The translations under genes and the position numbers were made by a program. Source: Brevibacterium sp. (GTDB lineage: Bacteria > Actinomycetota > Actinomycetes > Actinomycetales > Brevibacteriaceae). Taken from it: a stretch of DNA of 45,532 nucleotides. Every line of letters starts with the position of its first letter. Position 1 is the stretch's first letter. The notes beneath the pieces were generated by a model that was given only the letters and a program-made list of their open reading frames with translations, made no database searches and had not been told where the DNA came from. Shown piece by piece: positions 6,735 through 14,461 of this stretch. The stretch covers positions 1 through 45,532 of the forward strand of contig NZ_JALAHB010000203.1 in the NCBI RefSeq assembly GCF_022712115.1. The letters are read 5' to 3'.

Positions 6735-8609
6735 TTGAGCGCTGAGCAGAAGGACCCCCGGACACCCGTCCGGGGGTCCTTTCGCACCCTCCTGACCTGG
6801 TGCGGCTTCGCCGCCGTCCTGGCCGCCGCCGCGGCGCTGGCGTTCCGCGAGGTGCTCGCGGACCCGGCCTCCCGGGTGACCGCCGCCAATGACGACACCT
6901 CCCTGTTCATCTGGTGGTTCGCCCATGCCGCCGACTCGGTCGCGTCCTGGTTCGGAGCCGGCACGGGGGAGGGCTCCCTCCTGACCACGGTGCGGATGAA
7001 TCACCCCGAGGGCGTCAACGGTGCGTGGAACACCTCGGTGCTCGGCCTCGCGGTGCCCGCGGCACCGCTGACCTGGCTGCTGGGCCCGGTGGTCTCCTTC
7101 AACCTCTGCATCCTGGCCTCTCCGGTCGCCGCGGGGCTCGCCTGCGGCTTCCTCCTCCGGCGGTTCGCCGCCCCGGCGGCCGCCTTCCCCGCCGCGTTCC
7201 TCTACGCGTTCTCGCCGTATCTCATCAGCCAGGCCGGCGGCCATCTCAATCTCAGCTTCGCGGTCCTGCCGCCGCTCGTCGCCGCCTTCCTCCACTCCGC
7301 CCTCACGGCGCCCGTGGGCGGACGGTTCCCGGAACGGGTCGTGCGTCTCCTGCCGGCCGGTGTGCTCCTCGCCGCCGCGCTGGTCTGGCAGTTCTACCTC
7401 TCCACCGAGCTGCTGGCCGGCACCTTCCTCGCCGCTGTGACGGCGCTGCTCGTCCTCGCCTGCGTGTTCGGGATCCCTGCCGTGCGCTCCCGTGCCCTGC
7501 GGCGCGGACTGGTACGGCGGCTGGGTCCGGCCGCTCTCGTGGCAGGCGGTGCGGGAGCGATCGCGCTGCTGGTGGCCGCACCGCTCCTCGCGACGATGGC
7601 CGCGGACTTCGGCGCCCCGCGGGAGGGCCTGCGCCCTCACGGCGTATGGGTCAACGACCTCGCCGACGCGGTGGTGCCTCCCTCCTTCGTCCCGTTCGGC
7701 GCCGAGGAGGACCTCGTGCCGCGGGTGCTCGGGATCGACCCGGCGGAGGTGGGGGGATACCTGTCCGCCGCATGGCTGCTCGTCGCCGTCTGGGCGGTGC
7801 TGCGGACGGCCGGGAGCCGCTGCTGGGGTGCGCTCACCCGCACGGCCGCGGGCACGGCCGCATGCGTCTGGCTCCTCTCGATGGGCGGGAGCCTGCGGGT
7901 GGCCGGCGCGGATACCGGTCTCCCCGGGCCCTTCCGGCTGGTGGAGTCCCTCCCGGTGCTGGAGAACGTGCTGCCCATGCGCCTGGCGGTGCACGTGGTG
8001 CTGTGCCTGAGCATCCTCACGGCGGTCCTGCTGGAGTCCGTGCGCACGGCGCAGACGCGCCGGCGGACGGCGGCGCGGGTCTGTGCGGTCCTCGGGGCCT
8101 GCGCGACGGCGGCCTCCCTCGCGCCGATCGCCGTGGAGGCGCGCACCGTGCCCATCCCCGCGCTGTTCACGAGCGGGGAGCTCCCCGCCGTGATCCCGGA
8201 GGACAGCGTGGTGAAGGCGGTGCCGCAGCCGCGTGCGCTGGCGGAACCGGATGCCGCGCAGTCGATGGTGTGGCAGGCGGTCAGCGGCATGCGGTACTCG
8301 GAGACCGGCGGATACTTCATCGGCTCGACGCCGGAGATCCCGGTGATCTACCAGTCGCCGCTCGATCCCCTCGACCAGGCCCTGCGGACCGTGGAGGACG
8401 AAGGCCTGGAGGCCGTGCCGCCCGAGGACCTCGCGGAGGCGGTGGCGGACTCGGCGCGCCGGGGCACGGACTTCCTGCTCGTGCCCCGGGACGTCCCCCG
8501 GCTGCCTGCGGACGGTGACGCACTCGCCCTGCGTCTCGCCGAGGCCTCGGGTGCGGAGGAGTCCCTGCACGGCGGTGTCTGGGTCCTGGATCTGCGGCAC
8601 CTGCGCTGA
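6735..8609 (+). CDS. Multi-pass membrane protein, GT-C glycosyltransferase-like
   Basis: Up to 624 residues. The first hydrophobic helix is about residues 18-37, and roughly ten more follow to about residue 460. A periplasmic loop with NDDTSLFIWWFAHAADSV and NHPEGVNGAWNTS resembles polyprenyl-phosphate-sugar-dependent GT-C transferases, where an Asp pair near the first loop is catalytic. A soluble C-terminal domain of about 160 residues follows. It probably transfers a sugar to a cell-envelope acceptor, but no precise family is claimed. The start is a problem: TTG 6735 lacks a ribosome site, and its first codons encode the rpsA terminator hairpin. No ATG or GTG lies between it and the first helix. 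A non-canonical start after the hairpin, or readthrough, is possible. Confidence 0.72.
   Translation: MSAEQKDPRTPVRGSFRTLLTWCGFAAVLAAAAALAFREVLADPASRVTAANDDTSLFIWWFAHAADSVASWFGAGTGEGSLLTTVRMNHPEGVNGAWNTSVLGLAVPAAPLTWLLGPVVSFNLCILASPVAAGLACGFLLRRFAAPAAAFPAAFLYAFSPYLISQAGGHLNLSFAVLPPLVAAFLHSALTAPVGGRFPERVVRLLPAGVLLAAALVWQFYLSTELLAGTFLAAVTALLVLACVFGIPAVRSRALRRGLVRRLGPAALVAGGAGAIALLVAAPLLATMAADFGAPREGLRPHGVWVNDLADAVVPPSFVPFGAEEDLVPRVLGIDPAEVGGYLSAAWLLVAVWAVLRTAGSRCWGALTRTAAGTAACVWLLSMGGSLRVAGADTGLPGPFRLVESLPVLENVLPMRLAVHVVLCLSILTAVLLESVRTAQTRRRTAARVCAVLGACATAASLAPIAVEARTVPIPALFTSGELPAVIPEDSVVKAVPQPRALAEPDAAQSMVWQAVSGMRYSETGGYFIGSTPEIPVIYQSPLDPLDQALRTVEDEGLEAVPPEDLAEAVADSARRGTDFLLVPRDVPRLPADGDALALRLAEASGAEESLHGGVWVLDLRHLR
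6750..6781 (+). terminator. Intrinsic terminator after rpsA
   Basis: A 14-bp perfect stem, AAGGACCCCCGGAC with its complement around ACCC, ends in CTTTC. It lies 45 nt after the rpsA stop, and inside the start of the next open frame if that frame begins at TTG 6735. Confidence 0.8.
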
Positions 8610-8670
8610 GCAGCCGTCCCCGCGCGGCGTCCGCCTTCCGGACAGGTCGTCCCCACAAGGAGAGAAGTCC

Positions 8671-8698
8671 TACCCTCGGTGTTGTATCCAAGATGGAT
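8671..8698 (+). promoter_or_regulatory. Candidate promoter and GntR operator before the MFS gene
   Basis: A -10-like TACCCT (8671-8676) is followed by TTGTATCCAA (8682-8691, near-palindromic) and ATCCA-AGA-TGGAT (8686-8698, a perfect 5-bp inverted repeat with 3-nt centre). The expected start point falls inside the repeat, where a repressor would block transcription. The GntR gene at the end of the same operon is the obvious candidate. The rest of the 171-nt spacer 8610-8780 holds the short leader ORF. Confidence 0.4.
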
Positions 8699-8703
8699 CC
8701 CAG

Positions 8704-8784
8704 ATGGGACCGTCCGAGCACTGCAATGACGGAGGCGCACCCACGATGACCCGCACCACGACATTCCCGGAGGCACTGTCATGA
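8704..8784 (+). CDS. Short leader ORF overlapping the MFS start
   Basis: Reading from ATG 8704 gives 26 codons; from the internal ATG 8746, which has GGAGG 9 nt upstream, it gives MTRTTTFPEALS. Its TGA overlaps the MFS start codon as ATGA. It may couple translation into the MFS gene, but that gene also has its own GGAGG, so this could be chance. Confidence 0.25.
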   Translation: MGPSEHCNDGGAPTMTRTTTFPEALS

Positions 8785-10046
8785 GGGCGCAGCGGCGCGC
8801 GCAGGCCGCGCTCATCACGGCGCAGCTGTTCTCCGGTGCGGGCATTGCCTCCGGCTACGCCGTGGGCGGTCTGCTCGCGGAGCAGATCAGCGGACGCACC
8901 TCGATGGCCGGATTCGCGCAGATGAGCGTGATCCTGGGAGCCGGTCTGCTCGCCTATCCGCTCGCCGCGCTGGCGGGACGGAAGGGTCGCCGGACCGCAC
9001 TCACCCTCGGCTTCGGCATCGGCACGGCGGGTGCGCTCGTGGTGCTGGCCGGGGTCGCGCTGCAGCTCCTCCCGGTCTTCCTCCTGGGCATGCTCATGTG
9101 CGGCTCCTCGACGGCCTCGGGCCTCCAGGCGCGCTATGCGGCCGTCGACCTCGCGGACCCCGCGGCGACGGGACGCGCCATGTCCCTGGTGGTGTGGGCG
9201 ACGACGGTGGGTTCCGTCCTCGGGCCCTCCTTCACGGATCCGGGCGCGCACCTCGGCGAGGCGCTGGGCATGCACCCGCTCGCGGGCCCCTATCTCATCT
9301 CGATGGCCGCCTTCGCCCTCGCGATGCTCTGTGCCTCCCTCGTCCCGCGGATCGGCGGTGCACGCGGGAGTGCCGCCGCCGGTGCGCAGCGGACCGGTGG
9401 CGGGGACGGGACGGCGAGCGCCCCGGCGGCGCAGCTGCCGCTGGGGCCGGCGCTGCGCGTCGCGGCGGCCCGTCCCGCCGCCCTGCTCGCGATCGCCACC
9501 GTCATCGCCGGGCAGATGATGATGACCAACGTGATGGTCATGACGCCCGTGCACATGGACCACCAGGAGTTCGAGCTCACCGCGATCGGCGTCGTGGTGA
9601 GCCTCCACATCGCCGGGATGTACGCGCTCTCCCCGGTGTTCGGCTGGATGGCGGACCGCTGGGGGCAGGGCACCGTGCTGCTCGTCGGGGCGCTCGTGTT
9701 CGCGCTCACCATCGGCCTGGGCGTCTACGACGCCCTCGCACCGGTGTCCTCGATGGGCCTGCTCACGACGGCGCTCGTCCTGCTGGGGATCGGCTGGTCG
9801 ATGTTCCTCATCGGCGGCTCCTCGCTACTGACCTCCTCCGTGCCGCCCGAGGCCAAGCTCACCCTGCAGGGAGCGTCCGACTCCGCGATGAATCTGGGCG
9901 GGGCGCTCATGGCGGCGATGGCCGGCACCGTGCTGGAGCTGGGCGGCTTCCTCTGGATCAACCTCATGGCGACGGCCGTCCTCGTCGTATGGCTGCTCTT
10001 CTTCCTCCCGGCGCTGCGCCGGCTGCGCTGGCCGGGGCGGCCGTGA
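8781..10046 (+). CDS. MFS transporter (drug/metabolite efflux type)
   Basis: 421 residues with about 12 membrane helices. The loop after helix 2 reads PLAALAGRKGRRTAL, a variant of the MFS motif A (GxLaDrxGrkxxl), and the second half repeats it as GWMADRWGQGTVLLVG. The central cytoplasmic loop (about 190-225) is Gly/Ala-rich. The family uses the proton gradient to export drugs or metabolites; the substrate is not readable. ATG 8781 is preceded by GGAGG at 7 nt. It overlaps the downstream GntR gene by 4 nt (GTGA), so the regulator is translated from the same message, which suggests autoregulated, substrate-induced efflux. Confidence 0.87.
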   Translation: MRAQRRAQAALITAQLFSGAGIASGYAVGGLLAEQISGRTSMAGFAQMSVILGAGLLAYPLAALAGRKGRRTALTLGFGIGTAGALVVLAGVALQLLPVFLLGMLMCGSSTASGLQARYAAVDLADPAATGRAMSLVVWATTVGSVLGPSFTDPGAHLGEALGMHPLAGPYLISMAAFALAMLCASLVPRIGGARGSAAAGAQRTGGGDGTASAPAAQLPLGPALRVAAARPAALLAIATVIAGQMMMTNVMVMTPVHMDHQEFELTAIGVVVSLHIAGMYALSPVFGWMADRWGQGTVLLVGALVFALTIGLGVYDALAPVSSMGLLTTALVLLGIGWSMFLIGGSSLLTSSVPPEAKLTLQGASDSAMNLGGALMAAMAGTVLELGGFLWINLMATAVLVVWLLFFLPALRRLRWPGRP

Positions 10047-10699
10047 GCGCCGGGGTGCCGGCGGGCGAACGCGCCTATCGGGCGCTGCGCGACCGCATCC
10101 TCGAGGGCGTGGATCCGCCCGGCACCATGCTGGGGGAGGCCGCTCTCGCCGCGGACCTGGGGATGAGCCGGACCCCGGTGCGGGTGGCGCTGGCAAGGCT
10201 GCAGGACGAGGGGTGGATCGTCGTCTATCCCAAACGCGGGGCGCTGGTCACCGGTGTCTCCCCGGCGGTGGCGGCGGAGCTCGCGGACGCCCGCTTCGTG
10301 CTCGAGTCCACCGCGGTGGACCGGGCCTCGCCGCAGCTGCGTGAGACCCTGGCCGCGCGCCTCGCGGAATCCGTGGAGGGCCAGCGGGAGGCCTTCCGCC
10401 GCCAGGACCTGCGCGGGTTCATCGATCTCACTCTGCGCTTCCACCACGGCTTCGTGGAGGCGGGCGGGAGCTCGGTGCTCGTGGAGCTCTACGAGAGGCT
10501 GGCGGACAGGCACCGCTTCCTGCTGTTCGCCGCAGGCGACAGGCTGCTCGCACGGTGCGAGGAGATCATCGCGGAGCACCAGGCCCTCGTGGAGCACCTG
10601 CGGGCGGGGGACGCGCCCGCCTTCGCCACGGCGCTGCGCGCACACATCTCACAGGTGACGGGAGAGAGGAGCGGCGGGACGGAGGACGCGCACGGGTGA
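10043..10699 (+). CDS. GntR-family transcriptional regulator (FCD subfamily)
   Basis: 218 residues. The N-terminal winged helix-turn-helix (about 8-72) contains RAYRALRDRILEGVDPPG, GEAALAADLGMSRTPVRVALARLQDEG and the wing VVYPKRGALVTG, all standard for GntR. The C-terminal all-helical FCD domain (about 85-200) senses a small ligand, usually a carboxylate, through conserved His and Asp residues (RFHHGF, AEHQALVEHL, RAHI). It starts with GTG overlapping the MFS stop (GTGA). It likely represses its own operon by binding the inverted repeat near 8686-8698. The spacer to coaE is only 30 nt and holds the coaE -10 box. Confidence 0.9.
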   Translation: MSAGVPAGERAYRALRDRILEGVDPPGTMLGEAALAADLGMSRTPVRVALARLQDEGWIVVYPKRGALVTGVSPAVAAELADARFVLESTAVDRASPQLRETLAARLAESVEGQREAFRRQDLRGFIDLTLRFHHGFVEAGGSSVLVELYERLADRHRFLLFAAGDRLLARCEEIIAEHQALVEHLRAGDAPAFATALRAHISQVTGERSGGTEDAHG

Positions 10700-10717
10700 G
10701 AGGGCGTCCGCGGGTCG

Positions 10718-10723
10718 TAGAGT
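10718..10723 (+). promoter_or_regulatory. coaE leaderless -10 box
   Basis: TAGAGT, 6 nt, then ATG 10730. This spacing puts the transcription start on the A of ATG. It supports ATG 10730 over the in-frame GTG 10724. The PafBC-like upstream box of uvrA/uvrB is not present here. Confidence 0.55.
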
Positions 10724-10729
10724 GTGCAC

Positions 10730-11674
10730 ATGAGTGGGAGCATCACGGCGGACGGACAGCTGCGGATCGGTCTGACGGGAGGGATCGGGGCGGGGAAGTC
10801 CACCGTCGCGGCGCTGCTGGCGGAGAAGGGGGCCGCGATCGTCGACGCGGATGCCGTCGCCCGCGAGGTGGTCGAGCCGGGGGAGCCCGCGCTGCAGGCC
10901 CTCGTCCGGGAGTTCGGCCCGCAGGTGGTGGACGACGACGGAGCGCTCGACAGGCAGGCGCTGGCCGCCGCCGCGTTCGTGAGTGCGGAGCGCACGGCCG
11001 CGCTCAACGCGATCATGCATCCGGCGATCGCCGCACGCACGCAGGAGCGCTTCGCCGCCCTGGCCGCCAGTCCCGTCGTCGTCCACGACGTCCCGCTGCT
11101 CGTGGAGAAGCGGATGGGCGCCGCCTATCACCTCTGCGTCCTCGTCGACGTGCCGGCACCCCTGCGCCTGGACCGCCTGGTGCGCTCCCGCGGGCTCGAC
11201 AGGGAGGACGCGCAGCGGCGGATCGCCCAGCAGGCCGACGACGCGCAGCGGTACGAGGAATGCGACGCGGTCCTCGACAACGCCGGTGAGCCGGCGGCGC
11301 TGAGGCGGGCGTTCGACGCCCTCTGGACGGAGCGCATCGAGCCGTTCGCACTGGCGCTGGACTCCGGGCGTGCGCAGCCCGCTGCGGAGGGTCCGGAGGG
11401 CGAGCCCGCCACCGAGGCGGAGGCTGCGGTCCGCGCACACGCTCCTGCCCGGCTGCGGCGCAGGCTCGAGCACTGCCTCGCCGCGACGGGAGCCAGCACG
11501 GAGACGCTGTCCGCCGTCACGGCCGAACCCCTCGGCTTCCGGCTGGAGACCGAGGGGCTCGGGGGCGCCGAGGCCGTGGAGGGAGCCCTGCGCGGTGGCG
11601 GGTGGCTCGCCGCGGACCGCGGGCTCCGCGTGTTCGCGGACCCGGTGCAGCCGGGCCGACTGCACCTGCGGTGA
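10730..11674 (+). CDS. coaE: Dephospho-CoA kinase with C-terminal extension
   Basis: 314 residues. The kinase domain (about 11-200) has the P-loop GLTGGIGAGKST, the DADAVAREVVEPG motif, VVVHDVPLLVEK and the lid RLVRSRGLDREDAQRRI. It performs the last step of coenzyme A synthesis, phosphorylating dephospho-CoA. Beyond about residue 205 lies an extension of some 110 residues ending in RVFADPVQPGRLHLR. In mycobacteria CoaE is fused to a GrpB/UPF0157 domain that ends in a similar LHLR tail, so this looks like a shortened, degenerate version; the GrpB nucleotidyltransferase-like motifs are not recognisable. rpsA to coaE synteny is interrupted here by the membrane protein, MFS and GntR genes. Confidence 0.93.
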   Translation: MSGSITADGQLRIGLTGGIGAGKSTVAALLAEKGAAIVDADAVAREVVEPGEPALQALVREFGPQVVDDDGALDRQALAAAAFVSAERTAALNAIMHPAIAARTQERFAALAASPVVVHDVPLLVEKRMGAAYHLCVLVDVPAPLRLDRLVRSRGLDREDAQRRIAQQADDAQRYEECDAVLDNAGEPAALRRAFDALWTERIEPFALALDSGRAQPAAEGPEGEPATEAEAAVRAHAPARLRRRLEHCLAATGASTETLSAVTAEPLGFRLETEGLGGAEAVEGALRGGGWLAADRGLRVFADPVQPGRLHLR

Positions 11675-11709
11675 GCTGCGGGGCCGCGTTGCGCGCCCAG
11701 GCGGAGGGC

Positions 11710-12135
11710 TCAGCGCAGTGAGGCGCTCAGCTCCACGGGCACGCCCTTGAGCGCCTGGGAGACGGGGCAGTTCTTCTTCGCCCTCTCGGCCTCGATGCGG
11801 AAGTCGTCCTCGCTGAGCCCCTCGACCCTGCCCACCACGTAGAGACGGATACCGGTGATCCCCTTTGCGGGGTCGAAGGAGACGTCCGCTCCGGTGGAGA
11901 GGTCCTCCGGCGGCGTGCCGGCGGCCGTGAGGGCATTGGCCAGCGCCATCGAGAAGCAGGCGGAGTGTGCGGCGCCCAGGAGCTCCTCCGGCGTCGTCGC
12001 CCCGGATGCGCCGGTCGAGCGCGCGTCCCAGGTGAGGTCGTGGGTGCCTGCGCCCGACGATTCCAGGCTCACGGTGCCGGACCCCTCCATGAGAGGGCCC
12101 TTCCAGACGGTGTGGGCTTTCGAGACTGCGGTCAT
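11710..12135 (-). CDS. OsmC-family peroxiredoxin
   Basis: 141 residues, full length for the OsmC/Ohr family of thiol-dependent hydroperoxide reductases. Both reactive cysteines are visible: one in GAAHSACFSMAL (about residue 60) and one in KKNCPVSQAL (about residue 125). The N-terminal half (AHTVWKGPLMEGSGTVSL) and TTPEELLGAAH indicate the OsmC rather than the Ohr branch. It detoxifies organic peroxides in the cytoplasm. ATG 12135 has AGGAGAGG about 5 nt upstream. It is convergent with coaE (36-nt gap) and divergent from livK. Confidence 0.92.
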   Translation of the reverse strand: MTAVSKAHTVWKGPLMEGSGTVSLESSGAGTHDLTWDARSTGASGATTPEELLGAAHSACFSMALANALTAAGTPPEDLSTGADVSFDPAKGITGIRLYVVGRVEGLSEDDFRIEAERAKKNCPVSQALKGVPVELSASLR

Positions 12136-12170
12136 GGGGCCTCTCCTGACGGGGTCGGTTTCCGCAGGCG

Positions 12171-12176
12171 AGTCTA
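12171..12176 (-). promoter_or_regulatory. -10 box of the osmC-type gene
   Basis: TAGACT on the minus strand, about 36 nt upstream of the start codon, leaves a leader of about 29 nt that carries the AGGAGAGG site. Confidence 0.4.
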
Positions 12177-12232
12177 CGCGGTGACGGCCGCTGTGCCGCC
12201 TCGCGGCGTTACCCATCTGAAACCTTCGTGGG

Positions 12233-12295
12233 GTGAGATATGCATCACATTCGACATTCGCCGCTATACACTGTGGGAAGTGAGATGCGTCACAT
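12233..12295 (+). promoter_or_regulatory. livK promoter with paired CRP/GlxR-like sites
   Basis: A -10 box TATACA (12265-12270) lies between two copies of a related element: GTGAGATATGCATCACAT (12233-12250) and GTGAGATGCGTCACAT (12280-12295). The first contains TGAGA-N6-TCACA, nine of ten matches to the CRP/GlxR consensus TGTGA-N6-TCACA. The second has N4 instead of N6. The first is placed over the -35 region; the second overlaps the early transcribed region. The remainder of the 220-nt spacer shows nothing else clear. Confidence 0.5.
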
Positions 12296-12355
12296 CGTCT
12301 CACCGCTGTGCGGGTCCCGCCCGCCGGTCCTCCGAACTCGAGGAAGAAGACCAGG

Positions 12356-13615
12356 ATGCTCACATCACCCACAGGTCGGCGCACCCGTCGCGCCGCCGCA
12401 TGTCTGGCCGCCGCGGCGGCGCTGGCCCTCACGGCCTCCGGGTGCGCCACCGGAGGCTCAGGGGAGGAGGACGGAGACGGCGGGTCGGGCCCGCTGAAGA
12501 TCGGCACCCTGCTCCCGCAGACGGGCGCACTCGCGTTCCTGGGACCGCCGGAGATCGCAGGGGTCAACGTCGCACAGGCGGAGATCAACGAGACCGGCGG
12601 GATCGGCGGCGAGGACGTCGAGGTGCTGCACCGCGACTCCGGGGACACGACGACCGACCTCGCCTCGCAGTCCACGACGGAGCTCCTCAACGAAGGGGTG
12701 GGGGCCGTGATCGGGCCGCCGTCCTCCGGCGTGACCCAGACGGTCATCAACCAGATCACCGGTGCCGGCGTGCTGCAGATCTCCCCCGGCGCCACCTCGC
12801 CGGAGCTCACCGACTGGGACGACGGGGACTTCTTCTTCCGGACCGCGCCCTCGGACGTGCTGCAGGGCCGCGTGCTCGGGAACTACATGGTCTCGCAGGG
12901 GGCGCAGTCGATCGGCCTCATCGTCCTCAACGACGCCTACGGCACGGGGCTCGCGGAGAACGTCCGGCTCTCCGTCGAGGAGGCCGGCGGCGAGATCGTC
13001 GCGGAGTCGCTCTTCAACGAGGGCGACTCGCAGTTCACCTCGCAGGTCGACGAGGTGGTGGGCGCGGACCCGGACGCGATCGCGGTCATCAGCTTCGACC
13101 AGGCGAAGTCGATCGTCCCCCTGCTCACGGCGCGGGACGTCACCCCCGATCAGCTGTTCTTCGTGGACGGCAACACCGCGGACTACAGCGCGGACTTCGA
13201 TCCGGGCACGCTCGAGGGCGCGGCAGGCACCCAGCCGGGAGCCTTCGCCGGGCAGGACCTGCGTGATCGGCTGCTCGAGGACGATCCTGAGCTGGAGAAC
13301 TTCAACTACGCGGCAGAGGCCTACGACGCCACCGCTCTCACCGCGCTCGGGGCGATCGCGGCGGGTTCGAGCGACCCGGAGGCCATCCGCGACCAGCTGA
13401 CCGACCTCTCACAGGGCGGGGAGAAGTGCGAGGGCTTCACGGCCTGCCGTGAGCTCCTCGACGCGGATCCGAGCGCGGACATCGACTACGACGGCTACTC
13501 GGGCCCGATCAGCTTCTCCGACAAGGGCGACGTCACCGAGGCGACGATCGGGGTGTACGTCTACGACGGCGACAACGTGCCGCAGCCGGACAGCGAGGAG
13601 TCCGGCAAGCTCTGA
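12356..13615 (+). CDS. livK: ABC transporter substrate-binding lipoprotein, LivK-type
   Basis: 419 residues. The signal peptide has a twin-Arg/basic start, a hydrophobic core and the lipobox LTASGC (Cys about 33), so the mature protein is lipid-anchored outside the membrane. The linker is Gly/Asp/Glu-rich. The core (IGTLLPQTGALAFLGPPEIAGVNVAQAEINETGGI) is the periplasmic-binding fold of LivK/UrtA/amide receptors (Peripla_BP_6). ATG 12356 is used because it begins the signal peptide; AGGAAG lies about 10 nt upstream. It should serve the permease/ATPase genes on the opposite strand, which run toward it and end 75 nt away. Substrate is probably a branched-chain amino acid, but related receptors bind amides or urea. 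Confidence 0.9.
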   Translation: MLTSPTGRRTRRAAACLAAAAALALTASGCATGGSGEEDGDGGSGPLKIGTLLPQTGALAFLGPPEIAGVNVAQAEINETGGIGGEDVEVLHRDSGDTTTDLASQSTTELLNEGVGAVIGPPSSGVTQTVINQITGAGVLQISPGATSPELTDWDDGDFFFRTAPSDVLQGRVLGNYMVSQGAQSIGLIVLNDAYGTGLAENVRLSVEEAGGEIVAESLFNEGDSQFTSQVDEVVGADPDAIAVISFDQAKSIVPLLTARDVTPDQLFFVDGNTADYSADFDPGTLEGAAGTQPGAFAGQDLRDRLLEDDPELENFNYAAEAYDATALTALGAIAAGSSDPEAIRDQLTDLSQGGEKCEGFTACRELLDADPSADIDYDGYSGPISFSDKGDVTEATIGVYVYDGDNVPQPDSEESGKL

Positions 13616-13630
13616 GAGGCGCAAGCCGCA

Positions 13631-13670
13631 CGCTGCGAGGCCCCCGCCGGAAGGCGGGGGCCTCGCAGCG
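13631..13670. terminator. Bidirectional terminator between livK and livF
   Basis: An 18-bp perfect stem, CGCTGCGAGGCCCCCGCC with its complement, is closed by the GNRA tetraloop GGAA. It sits centrally between the two convergent stop codons and so can end both transcripts. No T tract follows. Confidence 0.75.
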
Positions 13671-13690
13671 CTGCCGCCGGCACGGCTCCG

Positions 13691-14461
13691 TCAGCGTGTG
13701 CCGTCCTCGTCCGCGTGGTCGGTCCGCTCCGCCAGATCGCCCAGGTAGAGGGCGATGACCTTGGGGTCATTCAGCAGCTCCCGGCCGGTGCCCGTGTGCG
13801 AATCGCGCCCCTGGTCCAGCACGTAGCCGCGGTCGCAGATCTGCAGGCAGCGGCGGGCGTTCTGCTCCACCATGATCACGCAGACGCCGGCCCGGTTGAT
13901 CTCGTGCACGCGGAGGAACGCCTCGTCCTGCCGGACGGGGGAGAGGCCGGCGGAGGGCTCGTCGAGCAGGAGCACGGCCGGGTCCATCATGAGGGCCCTG
14001 CCCATCGCCACCATCTGGCGTTCGCCGCCGGAGAGCGAACCCGCTCGCTGCGTGCGTCTGCGGCCGAGCTCCGGGAAGATGTCCGCGACGTAGTCGAAGC
14101 GCTCACGGAACGTCTGCGGGCGCTGGAAGACCCCCATCTGCATGTTCTCCTCGATGGTGAGCGTGGTGAAGACGTTCTCCGTCTGCGGGACGAAGCCCAG
14201 GCCGCGGGAGACGAGGCGGTCGGCCTTCAGCCCCGTGAGGTCCTCGCCCCGGACGACGACGGTGCCGGAGTGCACCTTCACGAGTCCGAACATCGCCTTG
14301 AGCAGGGTCGACTTGCCGGCGCCGTTGGGGCCGATGATTCCGATGAGCTCGCCGGCACGGGCCTCGATGCTGCAGCCGTTGAGGATGTTGACGCCGGGCA
14401 GGTAGCCGGCGACGAGGTCGGTCACGGTGACGACGGGCTCCGCCGCAGGGGACGTGGTCAT
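13691..14461 (-). CDS. livF: Branched-chain amino acid ABC transporter ATP-binding protein LivF
   Basis: 256 residues, one ABC domain. Walker A GIIGPNGAGKST, the signature SLSGGERQMVAMGRALM, Walker B PAVLLLDEPSAGLSP and the H-loop replaced by VEQNAR (typical of LivF) are all visible. It hydrolyses ATP as a heterodimer with LivG to drive import. Its ATG overlaps the livG stop by 4 nt (ATGA), so the two are translationally coupled. It is the last gene of livHMGF. Confidence 0.95.
   Translation of the reverse strand: MTTSPAAEPVVTVTDLVAGYLPGVNILNGCSIEARAGELIGIIGPNGAGKSTLLKAMFGLVKVHSGTVVVRGEDLTGLKADRLVSRGLGFVPQTENVFTTLTIEENMQMGVFQRPQTFRERFDYVADIFPELGRRRTQRAGSLSGGERQMVAMGRALMMDPAVLLLDEPSAGLSPVRQDEAFLRVHEINRAGVCVIMVEQNARRCLQICDRGYVLDQGRDSHTGTGRELLNDPKVIALYLGDLAERTDHADEDGTR

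Noticed and set aside
5223-8600. 1125-codon antisense frame over rpsA and the membrane protein gene
   Set aside because: Composition is Arg/Gly/Asp/Val-rich with no motif, and the plus strand has clear genes.
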